Positions 48,401 through 57,180 of a stretch of 64,000 nt of DNA are shown here, piece after piece. The stretch spans positions 24,231,073 to 24,295,072 of the forward strand of contig NC_092358.1 in the NCBI RefSeq assembly GCF_030848805.1, written 5' to 3'. Every line of letters begins with the position of its first letter. The stretch's first letter is position 1. The DNA is from Temnothorax longispinosus (Eukaryota > Arthropoda > Insecta > Hymenoptera > Formicidae). The notes below the pieces were generated by a model. That model did not search any database. It was not told the DNA's origin and saw nothing but the letters and a program-made list of their open reading frames with translations. A program made the translations under genes and the position numbers.

Positions 48401-51400
48401 TAATCTCTCTAAAGCGGCATCATCTCCTCGCCTCTTCCTCTCTAACACATGGATAGACTATCGCGAACGCACGCACACACACACACACACACATGAACGG
48501 CAACGCACATGCTCACCGCCGCCGGTAGAGAGCAAAATTATTTCAGGTAGAAGGTAGGATCGCTCGATGCTCGCGCAAGCGTGCGCGCTCGCGCACCCAC
48601 GCCGGTAATGGCAATCAACGGTTGTTAATTGCTCGATGATAATTAGTCCACGGCGGCACACGAGCAGCACCGCCGCGCGAACAGCGCTTGCGATAATGGA
48701 GCACGCTTTAATAATTTCCGTAATGAATTCGAGACACCGTGTACACAGACTTTTTCTCCGCACGATACACCTCATAGCACACTTACCTGACCACCTGACT
48801 TCCTCTCGATGTCAGAAATGTTACGTGCCGAAAATTGCACCAGCGATCAGGCATACAGCTAATAATGTACCGTTAATTTTATTTACGGCCCCGAACCGAG
48901 GGGCCGTAATTGAAGTAATTCAATTTTCTTGATATCCGTCTTTTCTTTTCATTTATTCATACATATTTTTATTTTTTATGTTTCTACACGGAGAAAATTT
49001 TCTCTTATACCCTGAAATCATGGTAGTTGTGGGACATGTATTACCAAGAATTTTATGCTATTCTGATTAATATCCACCATAATACAAAATATTTATCTAT
49101 TACATTAAAATGTAAAATATGTTTGATTAATTTTACTAAAATATATCTAGGAAATTTCAATAATTTTTCAAAATTTACCAATCTGCTTGGTAATTTTCAT
49201 CACATTGTTTGTAAAATGTCTTTTGTATATTTTAAAAATTCCTTGGTTGCCAAGTTGTCCCAAGTTTGTAGTGAATTTAAGGGTAAAATATAACAAAAAA
49301 TTCTATCCGTGTATATATTTCTTATACTTATCTTTACATCTGCTTTTTTTTATTTGTGTCCTGAGAAAATTATTCCTGCAAAACATCCCGTAAAAGGCAC
49401 CGTAATGTCAGAAAATATTTACGTACATATCAAGAGAATATTTCGTTTATATCTTGATGCCTCGTCAAGTCACACGAATGGGATTAAGAACTTCTCGGAA
49501 TGATTTTTGCGTGAGTCTGCGCAAGTTTATTAGTATTACTCCGATAAAATGTGCCGTAACTGCGTGCCGTGAATAAACGACGTTAGGCGTAATTGACAGG
49601 AGCGATGGACACTTGCGCAAATCCTCTATGCATCTGCATCTGCCGAGGCGTCGCGTAAGTGGAGCAAAGACGTCCTTAAACGCGCCTCTCCGTCAGTCTT
49701 CGTGGAAATGAGCTGTCAGCTGATTTCCACATCGTAATTGATCGTGAGAGAGCTTTTATCAAACTGTCGTCACTTACGGTCCAAAGTTCCGTGATTGTAT
49801 AATTCACAATACAAAACATTTTCATTTCATATACTCATCTTTACATTTTTTATAAATATATATGTATATAATTATGTATATATATATAAAAAGGAAATGA
49901 GGAACATATATATTTTTATGTTATACATGTACACGTATGCATTATGCAACTAATACGGTTAATTCTCAAGCGAATGTGATATGACGACCGTGTCATCCGT
50001 CTGGGGAGTTCGCAATATGCAAATGGCTTATATTGTGCGCATTTAGGCCAATGATAATGAACGTAAGCTATCGCTACACGGTAATTCAATTCTCTCCTCT
50101 CTAGGAACAAAGGACGTTTGCATGTACTTCGGAGATATATCAAGTTACATGTTAAGAAGTTAACGAGATGCTACGTGTCTATTGCTTTCAACGGTGAAAC
50201 TTGATTAAATTGTAAGTGCGTTGTATCGTTATCGTCACGTAAGATGCACCGATAATCCTTAATTTACATACCACGTGCGCGATGCATGGATATTGCAACA
50301 TTCTCCTCAAGTAACTGCATTTATAGAGATACTGTGAGGTTGTTTTATGCAACTGTATTTATGGATTTAGCGAGTTAAATATTGAAAATACAAATTGACA
50401 TTGTAATAATGTGATAATTACTAGCACGATTATTATCCAAAATTTAAAATGAAATGTCATACAATATCGCATTCAAATATATGAAATATGAATAAAATAT
50501 GACATTAAATATACTTATAAAGGAAATATTATTTCATCTTCATTTGATTCGGGATTGGTGTTTGTATAGTGGTTTTCACCGGCCAATCCTATTACATTTT
50601 CGTAATGCTATTAAACGCCTGCAGGATCTCTTTCATCGAAAAATACATTTTGAAGATATTTTACGAGATATTTTATTAAAAAACGCAGTTGTGTTAAATA
50701 CTATCTGTCTTATCTATTCATTCTCTGATACATCCCTAATAATTTTCTTCCTTTTAAATTGATTGAAAAGTTTGTTTGCTTTCCTTTTTTCATTTTACGT
50801 AAAAGGGATATAAGGAAAATATATATGAACGAGTCTTTTAAATAATCTGATACTTTCTTAAGTAAGACGCGATCCGTTTTCGATGGATCAAAGTGGAATA
50901 AGGACTAGGTATAGACCATCGAGAAGCACCTCTTGAAAAAGGGGGGCAGGAAAGAAGCCAGCCGTGCATTTGGCCGCCCGTGGTATCTTCCTCAAAGAAA
51001 AAACATCGAGCCAGGTGCGTGTCGGGGCACCATCGGCACGGCAGGCAGGCGGCAGGGTCCCGTGCCGCTTCTGCGAAGCCGTGTCGGGGAGGCTCCGGAT
51101 AGCACGCGCGCGTTGTGGCACGCGAGTCGCAGGCAGCCGACGATGGAGCAGATGTTCCTCCTCCTCCTCCTCCTTCTTCCCTGGGGAAGGCTCTAATGCC
51201 ACATCGTCCCTCGCGTTTATTTCCCTTTATACGCAGGATCTCGACTCGCGTCTCTGGCGACGAGTGTTTGCTCCTATTACCGGGGCTCGCCGATGTTCTC
51301 CCCGAAAAGTTTCTGAACTCCAAACAGTCCAAACCGATTTTTAGTAAAAATACGATTGATAAAAAGTATCGATTCAATTTACTTGCAACTGCGACGTCGT

Positions 51401-54400
51401 CGGCATGTTCCTTCTGCCGGAAGATCTTACGTCCGTCGCGCACGTGCTTCCTCTTCTCCGGAAGCAGATGGTTCCGGGGACTTTCCAATGTTTGCGTTTA
51501 AGTTTCACAACTGATTTTATAAAAGCCCGATATGTAATAATATTTATTCCACTAGCAGTAGTAATGATGTTGAATATATTCCTTCTCCTAAACAGTTATG
51601 CTTTCCTATGCAGATACGCTTTCTGAATTTAAGTATATTCCTTTGTGCCGTAGAGGTACAACTTCTACTCTCCCGTAGGACGCGTAATATTTTTATTGAG
51701 GTTTCTGAACTTCGATTTAAAAGGGTACACTCTAGTAATACGTGTAATTCTGCTAATAAAATTAGCAATTATAATGTCGAATATCTTGGTTCTATGTTTC
51801 TATATTCTATATTTATATTGTTCTAAGTTATGATTAAAAACCCGTCAATTTGAGAATCGCTATTACACACGCGGTTACGTTGGCTCTATGTTACCCGCCG
51901 CATTTGTATTATTAAGACGCCGCATTATTGTTCAATTATCGTATAACATTTAATGGTACACGCACTGATTACGGCAGGGAAATATGGCTCAAACTTACGA
52001 GAATGATGCATTATAGCGGAGCGATATCATCGATTTCTCAACCACGCTCTAATTTTAATTATCTACCAATATTCTTACAAGGCCACAGAGATACGTTTCA
52101 TTATTATTTCACCATATATTACAACATTAGGTACCTAAATATTTATTTTATCAAATGGAGGGAATTTTCGATCTCGCAAGGTTCGAGAGTCGGACGCGAA
52201 TCGTGCATCGCTCCTTGGAACTCTCGCAGTTGCGTTGTCTCGCGTCTCATGACTCGTCTCTCCGGCGGCACGAGCATTTGTCATACGTCGCGCGTTCATT
52301 TGCTTAAGTTATGTTGGATCTTTACGTAAGTCATTTAATTGACGCGCGTTGCATAAGAAGCGTTCTCTGCCGCGGAAGGTTGAGTGTCACGGTCAGATAC
52401 ACCGTTGTCGATGCTGCTATCGCTGCCGCGTGCACCTGCCAGATGCACACCGGCGCGGCGGCGCGGCGAGGATACGTCGGAGATATACGGGCCATGTAAT
52501 GTGCACCTTTGTGCCGTCCCGAGGGGGGAAGAGGACTACACCCCTCGTCCTCGATCCGAAATCCTTTCAGGGATTTCTCGTCCCAATGGTCCGAAAAAGC
52601 GGGGCCTCGAGAGCGCCAGCTGCTTCTCCTCCATCCTCCATCGCCAGTTCGTCTTCGGTGTTCGAGGTGGTCGACACGCGAGACGTGTGCCCCGTTCCTT
52701 GGGCGAGAGAAGAAACAGTTCCGTGGCGCAATCGCGTGGTGTAATTGCGCGCAAGAGCGAGCCGTGCATCGAGGACGTCCGTGGCACGCAACCACGCCGC
52801 ATCATAGACGAAGATAGATCGCGCAATTTGATACACGTGGAAAATCGTCCGAGTCCTCGGCAGCACACACAAACATGATCATTTGCGTTTATTACTTCAG
52901 GGGGTGCGTCTTCACTTTGTTCTTACGAACGCCGCATACGTCGCGTATACGCGTCTGTCTAATAATTAAAGACACCTGGCGTTTGCAGCCGCGCGAACAG
53001 AGCGATGTCGTTTATCTGATTTCAATTATATCCCCGTACGGTCTTACCGCACAGTATTTCTTTATGTAGGCTGCCTTATAAACTGGTGGTACCATAGAAA
53101 GGATGATGATGAAAAACTAAATTGAAAATCTAGAGATAAAATCTCTTTATTCGACGTTCCGTTTTCGAGGACAACTGCGAAAATTGAAAAGTTGATATGA
53201 AATCCTTTTAGTCGATAGCATCTCTTCGGGTTTTTAACCGTCGATGATCTTCCGCAATTTCTTTCGTACCTTTCATCAAATTCTTTGAGACAATTTATCA
53301 GAAAAGTACTTTGCTATTGAGTCGTTGACTTTTGAGTTTCGGAAGTATAATGCTTTACGGGATGATGTCTCGAGCAAAAGCTAATTACACATGTGTCCGT
53401 CTCTTGTGCAGCTTCCCGACGAAGGTGGAGAGACCCATGGCGTCGCACAGCAGCACGGCCGCTAGCCAGATCCACGGCAACAGCATGCACGGCGCGTATT
53501 CCGGCAGTCAGACGTCCCTGTCGACGACATCGTACATCACCGGCCAGTCCTACATGCAGAGCCAGAATTACGCGCATGGGCCGCCGTATCCCGCTGCAGG
53601 CGTGCAGGTCTACTCGCACAACGCGACGGGTTACTCGCAGCCGCAGAGCTACGGCACCATGGTCCAGGGCTTCGGCGGGCAACCGCAGTCTGCCGGGTAT
53701 CAGCAGAGTCATCTTAAGAAGGGCTCGGTCCGCAACGGCGACGTGCTCAAGCGGTGTCGCCTGCAGACCGCGTAAGTTGTAATTTTATACCCTCTTTCGC
53801 GACCGCGAACGAACAACAGATACGCGGAACCGTAACGATTCGCGTGCGGATGAAAAATCGTATATATCGAGGACGTATCACGGTCAGGAGGATGGATCGG
53901 TAGTTAAAAATTGCTTGATCTCGTTCCGTACAGATACGAGCTGTCGCAGGATCTGCTCGACAAGCAGATCGAGATGCTGGAGCGAAAATACGGCGGCGTG
54001 AAGGCGCGGAACGCGGCGCTGACGATTCAACGTGCCTTTCGGAGGTACACGTTGCTGAAGAAGTTCGCGGCGATCACGGCGATGGCCAAGGCGGAGAAGC
54101 GATTGAGTAGGAAACTTCAGGAGGCGGCGACGGATCGCAACCTCAATGATCACGAGAGAATGGTCTATCACAGTCAGATATATATTCAGCAGGCACAGTC
54201 CGCCAACAGGTAATCAAGACGTTTCTTTCCGCGCGCGCGTACTCTCGTTACGTTACAAAAAGTTTTTATCGCGCTAAATTGACTGCGAATATAACAGACC
54301 GATGCCGATCCGAAGCATGTCTCTCAGGGAGAGGCGGCACGTGGATAACTCGCAATCGCCTATACCGAGGAGTCAGAGCGGTAGATGCGAGGTTCAGGTC

Positions 54401-57180
54401 AGCGGCCATCAACACACGAATCACAATCTGCATCAAAGCGGTAGACACACGCCTTCATTGGCGCCCAGCCCGTGCAACCGACATCAGCAATTACCACCGA
54501 GCCCCTGCTGGGAGTCGAGCTCCCAAGAGAGCGGCTCCAGTATCCATTACTACAATCCACAGGTGAGCGTCGATAAACGTAACGTCATGTTAACTGGCAA
54601 AGGAATACTCGACAGTTTGAACGATCATTTTGTAAAATGAACGAGAATAATTTATTGCAGCAATTTCGTTTTAGCGCCTTAATTTGATAGAAAGACGCGA
54701 TTTCTATTTAACACAGGAAGCTTTGTGTGGTCTGAGACAAGAGACGCCGCCAAGAGACTTGCTGCGGACACCGTGTACGTCGCCGTCGACGCCGCACAAT
54801 CTGCAGACGACGATATCGCAAAATTGGAACAATGCCAATCAGCTTGGTCCTAGCAGAACGAGAAGTTCCGGCAAGAAAGTCCCGCCGGAGGTGCCGAAGA
54901 GAACGTCCTCCATCACCTCGAGATCTATGGAACCGCGACACAATGGTCTCAGTAAAAGCGTGGAGAATGGTAGTCTAAGCTCGGTGCAGAGTTCCGGCAG
55001 CGATTCCACCAATTGCGAGAGTTCCGAGGGCGATGCTCAGAGAGGATCGCCCGTTTGGAAGCACAAAGGGATTGTGAGTATAGCTGACTTTCTTTTTTTT
55101 TTCTTGTTACATTTATGCTTGTGCGCTTAGCGCAAGTAACGGCGATTTCTTGAGGACGTAAGCGAAAAGCGTTAACGGAATCGTTTTCATTGTGAAATCA
55201 GTCGAGTTCGCCGGAACATCAGGAATGCGCGAGTCATACCACGGACGCGGCGACGATGGCCGCTAACGTGAAGGAGCTCGGACACTCACATGCCAGCTCC
55301 GGCTACCAGCTTCCCCTGATGGACCACACAGAGAGTCTGCCGACTCAAACGAGCTACAAGGTGTCTGAGACGGTGAGGAAGCGGCAGTACAGGGTCGGCC
55401 TAAACCTTTTTAATAAGAAGCCGGAAAGAGGGATCAGTTATCTCATCAGACGTGGATTTTTGGAGAACAGCCCGCAGGGAGTCGCCAGATTCTTGATCAG
55501 TCGAAAGGGATTGTCTAAACAGATGATAGGAGAGTACCTCGGGAATTTGCAGAACACTTTCAATATGGCAGTGCTTGAGTGAGTGGCTTAATAGTTTTTT
55601 TGAGTAAAAGATGGATTTATTATTAATTATATATTTTTAAGATACTTTTTTTAAATAACACTTTCGTAATGTGTTAAAAAAATGTATTTTATTATTTATA
55701 ATTATTATCTATGTTTTTGCTATAATTTACTACTTATAATTTGTAGATGTTTTTCTCAAGAGTTGGATCTTTCTGGAATGCAAGTGGATGTCGCTTTACG
55801 AAAGTTTCAAGCCTACTTTAGAATGCCCGGCGAGGCGCAGAAGATCGAGCGGCTTATGGAGGTCTTCAGCCAACGTTACTGTCAATGCAATCACGATGTA
55901 ATATCGAGGCTGCGGTCGGCAGATACTGTTTTTGTCCTGGCCTTTGCTATTATCATGCTTAATACAGATTTGCACACACCGAATCTAAAACCTGAGCGCA
56001 GAATGAGACTCGAGGATTTCATAAAGAATCTCCGAGGAATCGATGATTGCGGCGACATAGACCGAGATATTCTAGTTGGCATTTACGAACGGGTAAAAGA
56101 TAACGAATTCAAGCCGGGCTCCGACCACGTGTCGCAAGTAATGAAGGTCCAGGCAACTATTGTTGGAAAGAAGCCAAACATGGCGCTGCCACATAGAAGA
56201 TTAGTGTGTTACTGCAGGCTCTACGAGATACCGGACATCCACAAGAAGGAGAGACCCGGTGTTCATCAGAGAGAGGTTTTCCTCTTTAACGACTTGCTCG
56301 TCGTTACGAAGATCCTGAGCAAAAAGAAGAACAGTGTAACTTACACTTTCAGGCAGAGTTTTACACTTTGCGGCATGGTGGTCACCCTATTCGAGGTTCC
56401 CCGTAAGTTTCAGCAACGAAATAAATTTACGAAGATATCAAAATATTAACGTAGTCTTAACTCTCGACTGCCATTATTTGTCTTGCAGATTATCCATACG
56501 GCATAAGACTCTCTCAGCGTGTCGACGGAAAAGTTCTAGTCACATTTAACGCTCGAAATGAGCATGACAGGTGTAAATTTGTGGAAGATCTTAGGGAATC
56601 CATCAGTGAGATGGATGAAATGGAAACTTTACGTATCGAAACTGAGTTGGAGAGACAAAAGAGCAGTAGGGGCGCGCGGGGCGGTGCGGAAAACAGAGAC
56701 TCCGGCGTTGCCGATGTGGAGATATGTCCTTGTCCCGGGACTTGTTCCGACAGAGCAGAAACGGTCGATGTCGACACGCAATTGAAACGTTCCGCCCTTA
56801 GTAATTCTCTTCTGGACATACACGAACAGTGTAAGTAGAAAAAAGTGTATATTTATACCTTTTTATTTTTGCATATAAATATAACATGTAAATGTATGTG
56901 TTTAGTTGCTGGAGAGAAGCCACAGCGTCGTGGAAGCGTGGGTTCTTTGGATAGTGGTATGTCTATTTCATTTCAATCTACTTCTGCCAGCTCGATGAGC
57001 CAAGGCATTAAGCATCCTGGACAAGTTCATCCTATTCATCCAGGGGCTACGATCCCTGGTGCCGGTAGTAAGGGACTGGCTCAGCAGCCGTCTTTTTTAG
57101 GAGGTCTCTTCGCCAAACGAGAGCGAAAACTATCGCAATCTGAAGAGTCTGGCCCTTACAGTCGTACCACGGAAGTATAA
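17352..57180 (+). CDS. siz: IQ motif and SEC7 domain-containing Arf GEF (schizo/loner, IQSEC family)
   Basis: Nine exons, 17352-17605, 53412-53771, 53934-54209, 54298-54562, 54717-55073, 55202-55578, 55747-56402, 56489-56830 and 56906-57180, give 1053 residues; all junctions are GT-AG and in phase. An extra 33-bp microexon at 43885-43917 would make it 1064. Order of domains without the microexon: coiled coil (about 30-84); Ser/Gln/Tyr-rich linker; IQ motif ALTIQRAFRRYTLLKKF (about 233-249); low-complexity Ser/Pro region; Sec7 domain (about 565-755) with the catalytic glutamate E659 in FRMPGEAQKIERL and motif 2 AFAIIMLNTDLHTPNLK; PH domain (about 765-885); tail ending in TTEV, a class I PDZ ligand. 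IQSEC proteins activate Arf6/Arf1 at the cell cortex and synapses, and Drosophila schizo/loner acts in axon guidance and myoblast fusion (family knowledge). Intron 1 is 35,806 bp. Confidence 0.95.
17606..26295 (+). other. IQSEC intron 1, proximal part
   Basis: No coding exon was recognised. Composition alternates between CpG-rich and AT-rich segments. The first 3 kb remain GC/CpG-rich, an extension of the promoter island. A short perfect hairpin (AATAATAATCG and its complement) lies near 23.22-23.25 kb. Open frames here are short, overlapping and featureless. Confidence 0.5.
26296..26532. mobile_element. MITE-like repeat, copy 1
   Basis: About 237 bp, AT-rich, closely similar to 44280-44475 and in the same orientation: both share the block GGATGAAATTTAAACCAATA near the left end, AATAACATTTTGTTATTTTT after it and AAAATGACTCAAATTGA near the right end. 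The left end ACTGTTAAAT and right end ATTTAACAATGCAGT are imperfect inverted copies, as expected of a short terminal-inverted-repeat element. No coding capacity. Confidence 0.6.
27250..28000. promoter_or_regulatory. CpG-rich block with CT microsatellite in IQSEC intron 1
   Basis: GC- and CpG-rich sequence that stands out from AT-rich flanks. It includes a roughly 50-bp CT repeat at 27372-27421 and purine-rich GA stretches at 27495-27560. It has no recognised exon. It could be an alternative promoter or regulatory element of IQSEC; composition is the only evidence. Confidence 0.25.
27372..27421. repeat. (CT)n microsatellite
   Basis: About 25 CT units interrupted by one TT. It produces long open frames rich in Glu/Arg or Ser/Leu on either strand that are not genes. 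Confidence 0.9.
28001..36029 (+). other. IQSEC intron 1, middle part
   Basis: Mixed-composition non-coding sequence with no exon, RNA gene or mobile element that I can support. Short ATT repeats occur near 33.71 kb and strongly AT-rich stretches at 31.8-31.95 kb and 35.7-35.87 kb. Confidence 0.4.
36030..36370. promoter_or_regulatory. Small CpG-rich block in IQSEC intron 1
   Basis: A 340-bp GC-rich island (GCCGCGCC-type runs near 36.07 kb, then a pyrimidine-rich stretch) between AT-rich flanks. An ATG at 36120 opens a frame, but the nearest donor-like site leaves phase 0, which does not fit IQSEC exon 2. Function unknown. Confidence 0.2.
37050..37380. repeat. Degenerate tandem repeat, period about 163 bp
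   Basis: Two diverged copies can be aligned by eye: TAACGATCATAAG at 37111 with TAACGATCACAGC at 37274, followed in each by AAGAAA, then ATTATAT, then GATGAAAT or GATAAAAT, then ATTAGAT. A weaker third copy seems to start near 37050. Strongly AT-rich, no coding potential. Confidence 0.5.
38450..39600 (+). promoter_or_regulatory. Large CpG island inside IQSEC intron 1, candidate alternative promoter
   Basis: About 1.1 kb of GC/CpG-rich DNA with a GAGC-type repeat at 38665-38690, bounded by AT-rich sequence. A plus-strand frame runs through it and meets a donor (CAA then GTGAGC at 38844) in phase 2, the phase needed to splice to the microexon or exon 2 of IQSEC. An ATG at 38743 would give about 33 Arg-rich residues. 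This makes an alternative first exon plausible but unproven. Confidence 0.35.
39700..43884 (+). other. IQSEC intron 1, section upstream of the microexon
   Basis: 39.72-40.45 kb is extremely AT-rich with no gene. 40.5-42.05 kb has CpG-rich patches with short shadow frames. A GA microsatellite lies at 42922-42943. No exon other than the microexon at the end was found. Confidence 0.4.
42922..42943. repeat. (GA)n microsatellite
   Basis: Eleven GA units in a row in intronic sequence. Confidence 0.9.
43885..43917 (+). CDS. siz: IQSEC 33-bp cassette microexon
   Basis: A strong 3' splice site (branch-like GCTAAC, pyrimidine tract, GCCACAG) is followed after exactly 33 bp by a strong donor, GTAAGTAC. 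Read in phase 2, as exon 1 requires, it encodes QIEDLDVSALS: exon 1 AG plus G makes Arg, and the final TC plus the C of exon 2 makes Ser. Entry and exit phases are both 2, so inclusion or skipping keeps the frame. It would extend the heptad region at the end of the coiled coil. Similarity to annotated isoforms could not be checked. Confidence 0.7.
44280..44475. mobile_element. MITE-like repeat, copy 2
   Basis: About 196 bp, the second copy of the family at 26296-26532, lying 18 kb away in the same intron and orientation. The central part is shorter and more diverged. The ends ACTGTTATAA and TTTTAACAGT are inverted relative to each other. Confidence 0.6.
45471..45492. repeat. (AT)n microsatellite
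   Basis: Eleven AT units followed by ACACAC; intronic. Confidence 0.9.
47057..47135 (+). other. Decayed tRNA-like sequence, possible SINE head
   Basis: TAGCTCAGTAAT at 47064 resembles a tRNA A box, and GGCTTAAGTCC at 47108 resembles a B box with two mismatches. The 44-bp spacing is that of positions 8 to 52 of a tRNA. The acceptor and T stems do not pair well, so a working tRNA is unlikely; a tRNA-derived SINE fragment or tRNA pseudogene fits better. Confidence 0.3.
48469..48493. repeat. (CA)n microsatellite
   Basis: About twelve CA units, intronic, inside a moderately CpG-rich patch (48.4-48.7 kb). Confidence 0.9.
48987..49311. mobile_element. TA-flanked MITE with long inverted arms (Tc1/mariner-like)
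   Basis: The 325-bp element starts CACGGAGAAAATTTTCT and ends in the inverted copy AAAAAATTCTATCCGTG, each flanked by TA (48985-48986 and 49312-49313), the target duplication of Tc1/mariner-type elements. Similarity of the two arms continues inward with gaps (left TTGTGGGACA and ACCAAGAATTTT; right arm, read inverted, CTTGGGACA and ACCAAGGAATTTTT). No transposase frame. Intronic in IQSEC. Confidence 0.7.
53412..57180 (+). CDS. siz: IQSEC exons 2-9 (IQ, Sec7, PH, PDZ ligand)
   Basis: This is the compact 3.8-kb distal part of the gene; introns here are 86-344 bp. Exon 2 (53412-53771) is a Ser/Gln/Tyr/Gly-rich linker, exon 3 (53934-54209) carries the IQ motif, exons 4-5 are low-complexity Ser/Pro/His-rich, exons 6-7 carry the Sec7 domain, the PH domain is split between exons 7 and 8, and exon 9 is a Ser/Gly-rich tail. 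The Sec7 domain has intact motif 1 with its glutamate finger and intact motif 2, so it should be an active exchange factor. Confidence 0.95.

Larger units (their letters stand above)
43918..53411 (+). other. IQSEC intron 1, distal part
   Basis: Apart from the MITE copies, microsatellites and tRNA-like sequence listed separately, no exon could be supported. Two GC-rich blocks stand out: 50.89-51.45 kb, with a 216-codon minus-strand frame (51488-50838), and 52.35-52.87 kb, with overlapping frames on both strands. They may be regulatory or alternative 5' exons. Confidence 0.4.

Noticed and set aside
49621..49664. Possible small exon before GTAAGT near 49663
   Set aside because: The acceptor (AATTGACAG) has no pyrimidine tract and the peptide is not distinctive.
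52331..52878. Overlapping 100-164 codon frames on both strands, and ATGTTGGATCTTTAC before GTAAGT at 52311-52325 as an alternative IQSEC start
   Set aside because: The frames are compositional. The mini-exon would leave phase 0 at the donor, whereas exon 2 needs phase 2.
53314..53712. 132-codon minus-strand frame
   Set aside because: Antisense shadow of IQSEC exon 2, whose plus-strand splice sites and phase are clear.
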